The position numbers were made by a program, and so were the translations under genes. The notes under the pieces were generated by a model, which ran no database searches, was not told the origin of the DNA, and saw only the letters and a list, made by a program, of their open reading frames with translations. DNA of 53,937 bases from Natronospirillum sp. (GTDB taxonomy: Bacteria; Pseudomonadota; Gammaproteobacteria; Pseudomonadales; Natronospirillaceae): NCBI RefSeq assembly GCF_022565775.1, contig NZ_JAIUMC010000013.1:1-53937 (forward strand), read 5' to 3'. This document shows, piece by piece, positions 27,128 through 37,815 of this stretch; position 1 is the first letter of the stretch; each line of letters begins with the position of its first letter.

Positions 27128-27507
27128 ATACTCAGTCTGCCAGCCTGTTTGATCGGTTGTCGCTGGAGCAGGCGGCGCATCTGCAGCGCACCTTCTTTTC
27201 GGAGCAGGTGGCCCAGTGGTGCCGGCTGGCCGGCGTGGAGCGCTGGCCCGACGAGGTGCCCGAGCCGCTGATTGCCGGACTCTTTTCCTGCCTGCTGGGC
27301 ATGGAGCTGCCGGGTCCGGGCACCATGTACCTGAAACAGCGCCTGGATTATATGCAACCCGCCCGGTTGGGCGAGCCGTTGATGGCCAGTGTGACCATTA
27401 CCCAACTTCGACCGGATAAATCACTGGTCGATCTGGACACCCTCTGTACCGGCGCCACGGGGCAGATTATCTGCCGCGGTCAGGCTCTGGTGTTGTTCCG
27501 ACGTTGA
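27124..27507 (+). CDS. Small hotdog-fold protein without the MaoC active site
   Basis: A 127-residue protein that starts within the previous stop codon. Spacing and the stretch EPLIAGLFSCLLGMELPGPGTMYLKQRLDYMQPARLGEPL strongly resemble a MaoC/hotdog central helix and strands (landmarks: LIAGL, GPGT, QRLDYMQPA, GEPL). The GDxNPxH catalytic motif seen in its neighbour is missing at the N-terminus. It could be the non-catalytic half of a heteromeric hydratase with the gene just upstream, since split MaoC pairs are known. Otherwise its function is unknown. Confidence 0.7.
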   Translation: MNTQSASLFDRLSLEQAAHLQRTFFSEQVAQWCRLAGVERWPDEVPEPLIAGLFSCLLGMELPGPGTMYLKQRLDYMQPARLGEPLMASVTITQLRPDKSLVDLDTLCTGATGQIICRGQALVLFRR

Positions 27508-27529
27508 AGGGAAGGCGGGGAAAAGAATT

Positions 27530-28492
27530 ATGACATCACTCAATGCCCAGCTGGAAGACTGGCTGTTGCGCCTCAACCGCCTGGTGGCACAGCAGCGGGC
27601 CCAGGGGTCGACCCCGACGGCGGTGAATGCGCGCGAGGGCCTGGCCAATATGACGGCTACTCTGGTTACCGACCGTCCGGAGCTACCCCGGGTCGTCGAT
27701 GCACTGGTAGAGGGAGGCGATTATCCTGTACCGGTGCGCATCTATGATCCGTCACCCGAGCAGACCAAGTCCGTGTGCCTCTATATCCACGGCGGTGGAC
27801 ACACCGCCGGCGGGATTACGGTTTATGATCCTATCTGCCGCAAACTGGCGGCGGCCAGTCAGCGTCTGGTGGTTTCGGTGGAGTATCGGCTGGCCCCGGA
27901 ATGCCCCTATCCCATGGGGCTGGAAGACTGCCTCAATGTGGTACGCCATCTGTGGCCCACTCTGGACGAGAAGGGCTGTCGTTACCGACCCGAGCTCGCC
28001 GTGGCCGGTGATTCTGGCGGCGGGGCAATGACGGCAACGCTGACGGCAATGCTGCAGGACGAGCCGGAGCCGCCCATTCACCAGCAGATACTGATCTACC
28101 CGAATCTGGATTACACCCTGTCGTTCCCGTCGATTCACGAGCTGGCGAGTGGGTATCTGCTGGAGCGTGAGCGTATCCGCTGGTATTACGACCAGTATTT
28201 TCAGCAAGGAGAAGATCGGGCCGCGGCCTCACCGTTGCGCATGCCGATCACCCGTGGACTGCCGGAGACACTGATCATCACCGCCGGCTACTGTCCACTC
28301 AAGGATGAAGGGATTGCCTATCGCGATGCACTGCAGCAAGCAGGGGTATCATGCGAGCATCGGCATTTTCCGGCGCTGCTGCACGCCTTCCTGAATATGG
28401 AGGATCTGGTGGTGGGTGAATGCGCCGAAGCCTATCTGGCAATGGCTGATTTCATGCGGCGCAGTGTTCGCGACGGATCAGAGGGTCTTTAA
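27530..28492 (+). CDS. Alpha/beta hydrolase, hormone-sensitive-lipase family
   Basis: A 320-residue esterase-type enzyme. The oxyanion motif YIHGGGHTAGG (residues 86-95) and the nucleophile elbow AGDSGGGAM (Ser162) define the HSL/GDSAG family. The acid and base are probably Asp and His in YCPLKDEG and ALLHAFLN. Preceded by a GAAGG-type site and 22 bases after the hotdog gene, it closes the operon and might release the acid from an ester or cleave a CoA or lactone intermediate. Its 3' end overlaps the convergent nickel-transporter gene by 4 bases. Confidence 0.85.
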   Translation: MTSLNAQLEDWLLRLNRLVAQQRAQGSTPTAVNAREGLANMTATLVTDRPELPRVVDALVEGGDYPVPVRIYDPSPEQTKSVCLYIHGGGHTAGGITVYDPICRKLAAASQRLVVSVEYRLAPECPYPMGLEDCLNVVRHLWPTLDEKGCRYRPELAVAGDSGGGAMTATLTAMLQDEPEPPIHQQILIYPNLDYTLSFPSIHELASGYLLERERIRWYYDQYFQQGEDRAAASPLRMPITRGLPETLIITAGYCPLKDEGIAYRDALQQAGVSCEHRHFPALLHAFLNMEDLVVGECAEAYLAMADFMRRSVRDGSEGL

Positions 28493-29655
28493 AGCAGACC
28501 AAACGGCTGCTGAGATGTCAGGCTGGCCAGCAACAGGCTGCTGCCGAGCAGCAACAGGATTACCCCGCCGACGCCGGCCAGACCCAGCCCCAGCCCGGAC
28601 AGAAGCCGGTCGTTCAATCCGAGAAAGCGGGTCGCCGTGGCGCGTGCAGTGACCGCCAGAGTGGCCAGTATGGAGACGGTAAGCGCGGTGCCAAGTGACA
28701 TGGCGATCACCCCCAGTACGCCCGCCCACCAGAGGCCCAGCAGATTGGCGACCACGAGAATAAGCACAGCACCCGTGCAGGGGCGGGCGCCAATGGACAT
28801 GACCAGACCGAGGTTCTGAAAGGCAGAGTTGCCGGCCAGTTGATCCGGTGCGATATGATGTTGTTTGCCGCAGGTGGGGCAGGATTCGCCCGGTGCATGG
28901 GCATGTGCCGCAAGAATCCCGGTTGCGGGTGTCTGGGCCGCTTGGCCCTCAGGGATACTGAACTGCAGGGTCAATGCAGAGCCCGGTTTTACTGGCGCTG
29001 CCGAGGACCGGTTGGCACGGTGCTGTTGATAGGTGCTCCACAGTGGCGAGCCTGCCCGCCACAGCAATACCAGTCCCAGGCCGGCGATCAGGGCAAAACT
29101 GACCCGCTCGATCACCTGAACGCTGGATACCGCCTCGCGCGCCAGCATGCCCAGTCCGAACACCACCACCAACACCAGAACAATGGCCGTTATCCCCTGC
29201 ATCAGCGCCGCCGCCAGAGACAGCAGCAGGCCTCGCTTGAGGTCGGTAGGCTGGGTCAGCATATAGGTCGTTATAACGGCTTTGCCGTGCCCCGGCCCTG
29301 CCGCATGGAACACGCCGTAAAGAAAGCTCAGCATGATCAGTGACCAGAACTGCAACAGACTGCTCTCGCGATCAAGGTTCTCCATGCTGGCGGACAGGGC
29401 GCGATGCAGGCTGCGCTGATGTGCCATGACCCAGAAGCTGAATTGCTGCAGGGGGCTGGGGATTGCTCTGGAAGCAGACTCGGTGGGTTCGGTGACAGGC
29501 TCGACAATCGGTTCCGGCAGTGATTCGGACTCAGTGCTTTCGGATGCCCCCGGGTCAGAGGTCAGGCCGGGCAGGGATGTCGCCGACGCGCCGGTGCCCA
29601 GGATCAGGCCCAGCAGGACAAGGAGAGTAAAAAAGGCGTGGCGTGTTATCGGCAT
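28489..29655 (-). CDS. NicO/RcnA-type nickel/cobalt transporter
   Basis: A 388-residue membrane protein. A signal or first helix (residues 5-25) precedes a Ser/Glu/Pro-rich linker. The family motif GVFHAAGPGHGKAVITTYM follows near residue 115, with about six helices and a cytoplasmic or periplasmic loop bearing HAHAPGESCPTCGKQHH that can bind metal. A second core element, GARPCTGAVLILVVANLLGL, lies near 290. NicO-family proteins move Ni or Co; direction differs among members. The start overlaps the end of the DUF1007 gene, its usual partner. Confidence 0.82.
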   Translation of the reverse strand: MPITRHAFFTLLVLLGLILGTGASATSLPGLTSDPGASESTESESLPEPIVEPVTEPTESASRAIPSPLQQFSFWVMAHQRSLHRALSASMENLDRESSLLQFWSLIMLSFLYGVFHAAGPGHGKAVITTYMLTQPTDLKRGLLLSLAAALMQGITAIVLVLVVVFGLGMLAREAVSSVQVIERVSFALIAGLGLVLLWRAGSPLWSTYQQHRANRSSAAPVKPGSALTLQFSIPEGQAAQTPATGILAAHAHAPGESCPTCGKQHHIAPDQLAGNSAFQNLGLVMSIGARPCTGAVLILVVANLLGLWWAGVLGVIAMSLGTALTVSILATLAVTARATATRFLGLNDRLLSGLGLGLAGVGGVILLLLGSSLLLASLTSQQPFGLL

Positions 29656-30308
29656 TGTATGGATACAGTTTCTGCAAAGTGTTGGCCCAGTGTCGGGTCT
29701 TCCGGGACCCCATCCAGGTCTACTTCCGATGCACGACGCAACTGCTCCGCCGTAGGCTCAGGGGTTTCAATGGAATAGTCGCAATCCAGATCGCCGTGGT
29801 TCAGCACAATGCCCTCGGCTTCGTCATGCAGCATTTCCATATAGTATGTCGGCTCGAACACCTGATAGCTGAAACCACTGGCGTGCAGGCGTTCAGCCGT
29901 AACGACTTCGTCCAGCGGCAGGAAAAAGCTGAATTCCACTCGCCGGCCGTCGGCTTCAAGACGGTGGTCTCCCACGTCACTCAGAGACAAGCGTTCACCA
30001 TTGACCCTGACCCGAGTGTAGAAATCGTGCTTGCTCAGATTGGCCACAATGTCTTCGATCAGGCGGGCTTTTGCCTCTTCGTCACCGGCGTCCATTTCTT
30101 CTATCAGGACTACGCTGTAAAACGTATCAAATTGCCAGCTCTGATGAAAACCCGTGAGCTGGCCGGCCTCGTCGAAGTGCGGGGTGACTTTCATGTCTAC
30201 CCAGACATGAGGATGCCCCTGGGCGCTGGCCGAGAATCCGGTCAATACGGCAAACAGCAGCAAACTGCCGCCAGTCTGGCTGATAAGTGATGACCAAAGC
30301 CTGTTCAT
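29646..30308 (-). CDS. DUF1007 family secreted protein, partner of NicO transporter
   Basis: A 220-residue protein with a signal peptide (to about residue 30, SASAQG-HP). The mature N-terminus HPHVWVDMKVTPHFDEAG is the DUF1007 hallmark; its clustered histidines could bind a metal ion immediately after processing. DUF1007 genes are regularly found next to NicO-type Ni/Co or Zn transporters, and here the 3' end overlaps the transporter start by 10 bases. It is likely a periplasmic metal-handling component; the mechanism is unknown. Confidence 0.8.
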   Translation of the reverse strand: MNRLWSSLISQTGGSLLLFAVLTGFSASAQGHPHVWVDMKVTPHFDEAGQLTGFHQSWQFDTFYSVVLIEEMDAGDEEAKARLIEDIVANLSKHDFYTRVRVNGERLSLSDVGDHRLEADGRRVEFSFFLPLDEVVTAERLHASGFSYQVFEPTYYMEMLHDEAEGIVLNHGDLDCDYSIETPEPTAEQLRRASEVDLDGVPEDPTLGQHFAETVSIQCR

Positions 30309-30408
30309 GAACCCGCTAGTCTCCCCACAAAAAGGCGCTGGCCCTGAGCCGCAGGCTATTTAATCATTCATCTGCCACTGCCCCAAGGCCGTGCCTGTAA
30401 AGTTTCTG

Positions 30409-30438
30409 ATTATACGCTTTGGGGATTCTGATTGCAGG
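30409..30438 (-). promoter_or_regulatory. Candidate promoter for the DUF1007-NicO pair
   Basis: On the minus strand TATAAT (plus-strand ATTATA, 30409-30414) is a perfect -10. The -35 at about 30432-30437 is poor (CTGCAA, 17-bp spacing). The start codon lies about 100 bases downstream. I saw no known metal-regulator operator in this 144-base gap. Confidence 0.35.
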
Positions 30439-30452
30439 ACACGGGTTGGATA

Positions 30453-31193
30453 CTACTGATAGCGGTCCTTGATGGCGTTCAGCGTACCGTCGCTGACCAG
30501 ATCGGCAATGGCTGCGTCCAGACGCTGCACAAGGTCCGAAGACAAGGCCGGATTGCAGGCCAGCCAGAGTTCCAGCCCCTCGTCGGCAATATAGGCGGGT
30601 CGGACTTCCGCGCCCTCCGAAGCAGCCATGAAAGGGCCGCCGATGTGCCCGGCGATCCAGAGGTCAATGCGACCACGCACCAGGCGCTCGACATTGGAAC
30701 CATCACCCGACATGGCATCTACCTCCAAGCCCTGATCGACCATCCATTGGGTGTAATAATCCCGCTGTTGCCCTCCGATCCGATACTGCTCCGCATCCAT
30801 CAGTGAAGCGAGCAGAATATCGTCCTCGGCCAGACTGAACAGTGAAATGCGCTCGACAGACAGAGGCCCGGCCCATAGATACATAGGCTCCCGCTCAGTT
30901 GTTCTGGCCGCCGAGAAAAGACAGCCGTTGTCGAATTGCAACGACCAGGCCTGCGCCCGAGCCCAGGGCTCGACAAATACTTGCACCTCCAACCCCAACT
31001 GCTCGAAGGCTTTCAACAGAAGTTCGGTATTGATGCCGCTGATCCCGGCTTCGGTTTCCATACTGAACGGCGGGTAATGTTCGGTATACAGCCTGACATC
31101 CGGCTCTTCTGCATGGGTCAGTCCTGCCAGAAACAGACCGATGGCAACAAGCTTCAAAGGCAGCATAACGGAGCGCCTGATAGTAATATCCAT
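30453..31193 (-). CDS. Periplasmic solute-binding protein, family 3
   Basis: A 246-residue type II periplasmic binding protein. The start at 31193 (MDITIRRSVM) gives a basic n-region and a signal ending GLTHA-EE; ATG 31166 is a shorter alternative. Landmarks are RLYTEHYPPFSM, INTELLLKAFEQLGLEVQVF, PWARAQAW and a late LWLACNPALSSDLVQRLDAAIADL. Many such proteins belong to amino-acid importers, but no permease or ATPase gene is near, and the PWARA motif is typical of orphan versions. Ligand unknown. It is divergent from the BtuF-like gene. Confidence 0.78.
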   Translation of the reverse strand: MDITIRRSVMLPLKLVAIGLFLAGLTHAEEPDVRLYTEHYPPFSMETEAGISGINTELLLKAFEQLGLEVQVFVEPWARAQAWSLQFDNGCLFSAARTTEREPMYLWAGPLSVERISLFSLAEDDILLASLMDAEQYRIGGQQRDYYTQWMVDQGLEVDAMSGDGSNVERLVRGRIDLWIAGHIGGPFMAASEGAEVRPAYIADEGLELWLACNPALSSDLVQRLDAAIADLVSDGTLNAIKDRYQ

Positions 31194-31335
31194 GCCAAGC
31201 ATAGCATTCTGTATTCCTCTTGCCACGGTTGGCGCCAACAGGGAGGCCAGCTTCTGTCGCTGGCCCGGTACCGGAAAACGCGCCAGACTGGATGCGTCTG
31301 GGCTTCCGCGCCCTGTGACTTGTTTCGGAGATGAT

Positions 31336-32145
31336 ATGACAACTCTGCACTACCCGCAGCGCATTATCTGCATGACCGAAGAACCGACCGAAACGCTGTA
31401 TCTGCTGGAAGAGGACTGGCGAATCGTCGGCATTTCCGGTTTTACCGTGCGCCCGGCTAGAGCGCGCAAGGAGAAGCCCAAGGTATCGGCTTTCATCAGC
31501 GCCAAGATTGACCGGATACTGGAGTTGCAACCTGATCTGGCGATCGGGTTTTCGGATATGCAGGCGGACATAGCAGCTGAATTGATCCGGCAGGGCATCG
31601 AGGTGCATATCTTCAACCACCGCAGTGTGGAAGAAATCTATCGCATGATCGGCACGGTTGGTGGGCTGGTCGGCTGCCAGCAAAAGGCGGAAGCTCTGAT
31701 CGACGAACTGCGTGCTGGCGTGGAATCGGTTCGCGCCCGGGCTGAGCAACTGCCCCGGCGACCCAGAGTCTATTTCGAGGAATGGGATGACCCCATGTTG
31801 TCGGGCATCCGCTGGGTGTCAGAGCTGGTCGAGATTGCCGGGGGAGAGGACTGTTTTCCGGAACTGCGCGACAAGGGGCTGGGCAAGGACCGTATCATTG
31901 CTGACCCGGAAACCGTCATTGAACGGCAGCCCGACATCATCATCGGCTCCTGGTGCGGCAAGAAGTTCCGCCCGGAAAAACTGGCCGCCCGGCCGGGGTT
32001 CGAGCGCATTCCCGCGGTCCGGACAGGCGACCTGTACGAGGTCAAGTCGGTTGACATCCTGCAGCCGGGGCCGGCGGCACTGACCGACGGACTGCGGCAG
32101 TTGCATCAGATCATCGCCGACTGGGCCAACCGGCAGCCCGGCTGA
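31336..32145 (+). CDS. BtuF-like cobalamin/siderophore-binding domain protein without signal peptide
   Basis: A 269-residue protein of the type III binding-protein fold (BtuF/FhuD). It begins at ATG 31336 with GGAG at 31327-31330, directly with the first strand (YPQRIICMTEEPTETLYLLE). Other landmarks are VSAFISAKIDRILELQPDLAIGFSD, GTVGGLVGCQQKAEALIDEL, and a closing HQIIADWANRQPG. No signal peptide is encoded; the frame extension upstream to 31141 does not supply a convincing one. Similar signal-less proteins are often annotated as cobalamin-binding. No transporter subunit lies nearby. It may act in the cytoplasm; the ligand is uncertain. Confidence 0.75.
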   Translation: MTTLHYPQRIICMTEEPTETLYLLEEDWRIVGISGFTVRPARARKEKPKVSAFISAKIDRILELQPDLAIGFSDMQADIAAELIRQGIEVHIFNHRSVEEIYRMIGTVGGLVGCQQKAEALIDELRAGVESVRARAEQLPRRPRVYFEEWDDPMLSGIRWVSELVEIAGGEDCFPELRDKGLGKDRIIADPETVIERQPDIIIGSWCGKKFRPEKLAARPGFERIPAVRTGDLYEVKSVDILQPGPAALTDGLRQLHQIIADWANRQPG

Positions 32146-32155
32146 CGGGTACCCT

Positions 32156-33826
32156 TCAGCTCGAACAGCTCAGCACTCTGGCTTCCCAGGGCCTGAGGGT
32201 GAGTTGCTCGCCATTGTCACCCTGGTTGCCCAGCAGTTGCTCAGCGTCGGTCAATGCAACCTCGCAAGCGCTGATATCGGCGACCTCGCCACTGAGGTTG
32301 CTGACTACCAGGAACTGTTCATTGTCCAGAGTGCGGGTGTAGGCATACACCTGCGGATGGTCTTCCAGCACCAGATCATAGGTGCCATGCATCAGTGCAG
32401 GACTGGCCGCCCGCAGTCTTATCAGTTCACGGTAGAAATTCAGGATCGAGTCTGGATCCCGGGCCTGTCGGGCTGCATTCAGGGTCTTGTAGTTGGGGTT
32501 GGTCGGCAACCAGGGCTCACCGTCGGTAAAGCCTCCGTTCGCAGTGTTATCCCATTGCATGGGTGTGCGGGCATTGTCGCGTGCACTGTTACGAATGTGA
32601 TCGAGTATTTCGGCTTCAGTCCAGCCTTCTTCAAGACGCGCCGCGGCGAAATTCTGCACCGCCACATCGTCAAACTGGTCCAGTCGCTCGAACGGGAAGT
32701 TCGTCATGCCCAATTCCTGACCCTGATAGATGAAGGGCGTGCCCTGCATCAGAAAATACAGGGCAGCAATGGCAGTCGCGCTTTCCCGCCAATAGTTCTC
32801 CGCATCTCCCCAGGTCGAGACAATGCGCGCAATGTCGTGGTTTTCGACAAACAGGGCATTCCAGCCCTGACCTTCCAGGCCTTTCTGCCAGCGGGTCAGT
32901 GTCTTTTTCAGGGCCGGGAGATCCAGATCGGCATCGACATCCGAGCCCCAGAGCTTCAACTGCTCGAATTGAAAGATCATATTGAACTTCTGCTGGTCGG
33001 CAGCCACCCAGTTGGGTGCATCGTGGATGTCCACACCGGCTGCTTCGCCAACCGTCATCACGTCTTTGTAGCGGGCAAAGGTATTGGTGCACAGGTCAGC
33101 GACATACTCCTGAATACCCTCGACATTGCGATGTCCGGCGGAGGAGGGTACAACCGACAGCCCCTTCGGGTTGGGCAGGTCCGGCATGCCGGGCACTTTG
33201 CGAATGTGGGTGATGGCATCAATACGAAAGCCATCCACGCCCTTGTCCAGCCACCAGCGAATCATCGCATACAGGGCCTCACGCACTTCCGGGTTTTCCC
33301 AGTTGAGGTCCGGCTGACGGGCAGAAAACAGATGCAGGCAATACTGGTCCCGTTCCGGGTAATAGCGCCAGGCGGAGCCGCTGAAGATGCTCTCCCAGTT
33401 GTTGGGCGGGCCACCCGCCTTGCCATCACGCCAGATGTACCAGTCGCTCTTCGGATTGTCGCGGGACTGGCGGGACTCCTGAAACCAGGGGTGCTCGTCG
33501 CTGGTGTGGTTCAGCACCAGATCCAGCAGGATGCGGATGCCCCGTGCATGAGCCTCCTCCAGAAGGCGATCGAAATCGGCCATGGTGCCGAACTCCGCCA
33601 TGATGGCCTGGTAGTCGCTGATATCGTAGCCATTGTCGTCATTGGGCGACGGAAAGATCGGGCTGAGCCAGATGACATTGATACCCAGCATTTTCAGGTA
33701 ATCCAGCCTGCTGATAATGCCGGGTAGGTCGCCAATGCCATCCCCATTGCTGTCCTGAAAGCTCAGCGGGTAAACCTGGTATACCACGGCCTCTTTCCAC
33801 CAGGCCTGCTCTATTGTCGAACCCAT
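32156..33826 (-). CDS. GH13 alpha-glucosidase / oligo-1,6-glucosidase
   Basis: A 556-residue glycoside hydrolase. ATG 33826 (MGSTIEQAWW) has GGACAGG in front; the longer frame would start at a TTG. The TIM-barrel signatures are VYQVYPLSFQDSNGDGIGDL, LDLVLNHTSDEHPWF, GFRIDAI (nucleophile Asp203), MTVGEAAG (acid/base Glu261) and FVENHD (Asp331). The QDSNGDGIGDLPG loop and the MQWDN element are those of alpha-glucosidases, oligo-1,6-glucosidases and trehalulose-type enzymes acting on short alpha-glucosides. No signal peptide, so cytoplasmic. No sugar transporter is adjacent. It ends 10 bases from the convergent BtuF-like gene. Confidence 0.88.
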   Translation of the reverse strand: MGSTIEQAWWKEAVVYQVYPLSFQDSNGDGIGDLPGIISRLDYLKMLGINVIWLSPIFPSPNDDNGYDISDYQAIMAEFGTMADFDRLLEEAHARGIRILLDLVLNHTSDEHPWFQESRQSRDNPKSDWYIWRDGKAGGPPNNWESIFSGSAWRYYPERDQYCLHLFSARQPDLNWENPEVREALYAMIRWWLDKGVDGFRIDAITHIRKVPGMPDLPNPKGLSVVPSSAGHRNVEGIQEYVADLCTNTFARYKDVMTVGEAAGVDIHDAPNWVAADQQKFNMIFQFEQLKLWGSDVDADLDLPALKKTLTRWQKGLEGQGWNALFVENHDIARIVSTWGDAENYWRESATAIAALYFLMQGTPFIYQGQELGMTNFPFERLDQFDDVAVQNFAAARLEEGWTEAEILDHIRNSARDNARTPMQWDNTANGGFTDGEPWLPTNPNYKTLNAARQARDPDSILNFYRELIRLRAASPALMHGTYDLVLEDHPQVYAYTRTLDNEQFLVVSNLSGEVADISACEVALTDAEQLLGNQGDNGEQLTLRPWEARVLSCSS

Positions 33827-34053
33827 GTTGAACCTGTCCAAACTGTTGCGATTTCATTGGCTGCGCATTATTTCATGCCTGCCAGGCCACTGGGAATCCC
33901 GGTTGGTTCCGCTGTATGTGAATGCCGGTATAACGAAATACCCTGTTTTTTTGTTGACGGCAGATTGACGCAGGGCACCGCTTGACGGCACATTACAGAA
34001 CAGTGACAGCCGCAACCGCGAGCGCGTCCAATTTCAGCAGATAGGAGTTTCCG

Positions 34054-35238
34054 GTGAAGGCGAAGCTGGCATTCACAAAAAAGGAGTATGTGCAGCGGGT
34101 TAACAAGGTTCGGCGGGAGATGCGTCGGCGCAAGGTCGACATCCTGATCGTGACCGACCCGGGCAACATGAACTGGCTGACCGGCTACGACGGCTGGTCG
34201 TTCTATGTCCATCAGGGCGTAATTTTGCATGTGGACCGGGAGGAACCTATCTGGTTCGGCCGGCGCATGGACGAGAGCGCGGCACTGCTGCGCTGTTTCA
34301 TGAAAAAGGAAAACCTGGTCAGCTATCCCGAGGAATATGTACAAAACCTCGAACGGCACCCGATGACCTGGCTGTCCGAGCATGTGTTTATCGAAAACGG
34401 CTGGCATGGCGCCACCATTGCCACCGAGATGGACAACTACTACTACACGGCAGCGGCGCATCGCTCCCTGCGCCTGGCCATGCCGGAGGCACGGTTTGTC
34501 GACAGCCACAATCTGGTGAACTGGTGTCGGGCCATCAAGTCCGACAAGGAAATCGAGTTCATGCGCATTGCTGGACGCATCACCTCGCGTATCCATCAGC
34601 GTATTCTGGATGTGGCGCGGGTGGGTATCCCGAAGAGTTTTGTGGTGTCGCAGATCTATGAAACCGCTATCGCCGGTGTGGACGGCTACAGTGGAGACTA
34701 TCCGTCCATTGTGCCGCTGCTGCCCTCTGGTCAGGAGGCCTCGGCGTCGCATATTACCTGGGACGAGCGGCCTTTCCGTGCCAACGAGGGTACCTTCTTC
34801 GAAGTGTCCGGGTGCTACAAGCGCTATCACGCCCCCATGTCGCGCACACTCTATATGGGCAAGCCAAGCCAGCGTTTTCTGAATGCGGAGAAGGCCCTGC
34901 TTGAAGCCATTGATGCTGGCCTGGAACAGGCCAAACCGGGCAACCGGACCTGTGATATCGCCAATGCACTCGACAAGACCATGGAGAAGCATGGTATCGA
35001 CCGTCAGGGCGCCCGTTGTGGCTATCCGATCGGTGTCAGCTATCCGCCCGACTGGGGCGAGCGCACCTCCAGTCTGCGTGCCTCGGACGACACCGAGCTG
35101 CAGCCCGGCATGACCTTCCACTTCATGCCCGGCATCTGGCAGGAAGACTGGGGTATCGAGATTACTGAAAGCATCCTGATCACCCAGAGTGGCGTCGAGA
35201 TGCTGTGTGATTTTCCGCGCAAGCTGTTCGTGAAATAG
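34054..35238 (+). CDS. doeA: Ectoine hydrolase, M24 peptidase fold
   Basis: A 394-residue enzyme that opens the ectoine ring, the first step of catabolism of this compatible solute. A GTG start at 34054 is preceded by AGGAG (34043-34047). DoeA-type landmarks are TDPGNMNWLTGYDGWSFYVHQG near residue 32, a pita-bread fold C-terminal half, FFEVSGCYKRYHAPMSRT and FHFMPGIWQEDWGIEITESI. Canonical metal-ligand aspartates of M24 aminopeptidases are not evident, consistent with the ectoine-hydrolase branch. The deacetylase doeB, normally adjacent, is not in the window. It ends before a hairpin shared with the convergent katG. Confidence 0.82.
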   Translation: MKAKLAFTKKEYVQRVNKVRREMRRRKVDILIVTDPGNMNWLTGYDGWSFYVHQGVILHVDREEPIWFGRRMDESAALLRCFMKKENLVSYPEEYVQNLERHPMTWLSEHVFIENGWHGATIATEMDNYYYTAAAHRSLRLAMPEARFVDSHNLVNWCRAIKSDKEIEFMRIAGRITSRIHQRILDVARVGIPKSFVVSQIYETAIAGVDGYSGDYPSIVPLLPSGQEASASHITWDERPFRANEGTFFEVSGCYKRYHAPMSRTLYMGKPSQRFLNAEKALLEAIDAGLEQAKPGNRTCDIANALDKTMEKHGIDRQGARCGYPIGVSYPPDWGERTSSLRASDDTELQPGMTFHFMPGIWQEDWGIEITESILITQSGVEMLCDFPRKLFVK

Positions 35239-35281
35239 CGGCCAGTGTACTGACGGGTTGACAAGGCAGGGCGCCAGGCAC

Positions 35282-35313
35282 AAAAAAGGGCAGCCTGTTA
35301 TCAGGCTGCCCTT
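35282..35313 (-). terminator. Intrinsic terminator of katG
   Basis: A perfect 12-bp stem, AAGGGCAGCCTG (35286-35297) with CAGGCTGCCCTT (35302-35313), surrounds a TTAT loop. Read on the minus strand, six T residues follow the stem (plus-strand A at 35282-35287). That is a good terminator for katG. On the plus strand it may also help end the doeA transcript, though without a T tract. Confidence 0.88.
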
Positions 35314-35333
35314 CGCGGCTCGTTCAACAGACC

Positions 35334-37574
<2,241 letters not shown>

Positions 37575-37732
37575 CTATCATGAATTTGTTATCCCTTGTC
37601 GGGCGGCGACTCTCGTCGGCCCGGAGCCATACTCCAGGCAGTCAGTTTGGAAGCGCGACCTGATAACTAACCTCGTACTGACTTCCGTTGCGCTTTTGAC
37701 TGACATGACAAGGTATAGCACATGCAGTTATT

Positions 37733-37772
37733 GATACTAGTTATCTTTAATAACCGATACGATAGCTATTGG
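37733..37772. promoter_or_regulatory. Palindrome-rich region between katG and chrA
   Basis: The AT-rich block contains GATACTAGTTATC (37733-37745), an imperfect palindrome, and CCGATACGATAGCTATTGG (37754-37772), whose arms CCGATA and TATTGG pair except for one position. Read toward katG, a -10-like CTATAC lies just downstream. The spacing resembles an activator-dependent promoter such as one bound by OxyR, but the match to the four-part OxyR consensus is incomplete. Confidence 0.3.
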
Positions 37773-37815
37773 CTAATGCCGATCTGTATTCCTGTCTCCC
37801 GTCAACTGGTCGCCA

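Noticed and set aside
24365..27507. Fatty-acid biosynthesis or polyketide cluster
   Set aside because: No ketosynthase, acyl carrier protein or acyltransferase is present, and the gene set is catabolic in type.
31239..31335. Cobalamin riboswitch before the BtuF-like gene
   Set aside because: The gap is GC-rich with some inverted segments, but neither the B12 box nor the conserved GCCACTG core could be found.
37733..37772. Firm OxyR site upstream of katG
   Set aside because: Only some of the four ATAG/CTAT elements are present and their spacing is off, so it is kept only as a low-confidence regulatory region.
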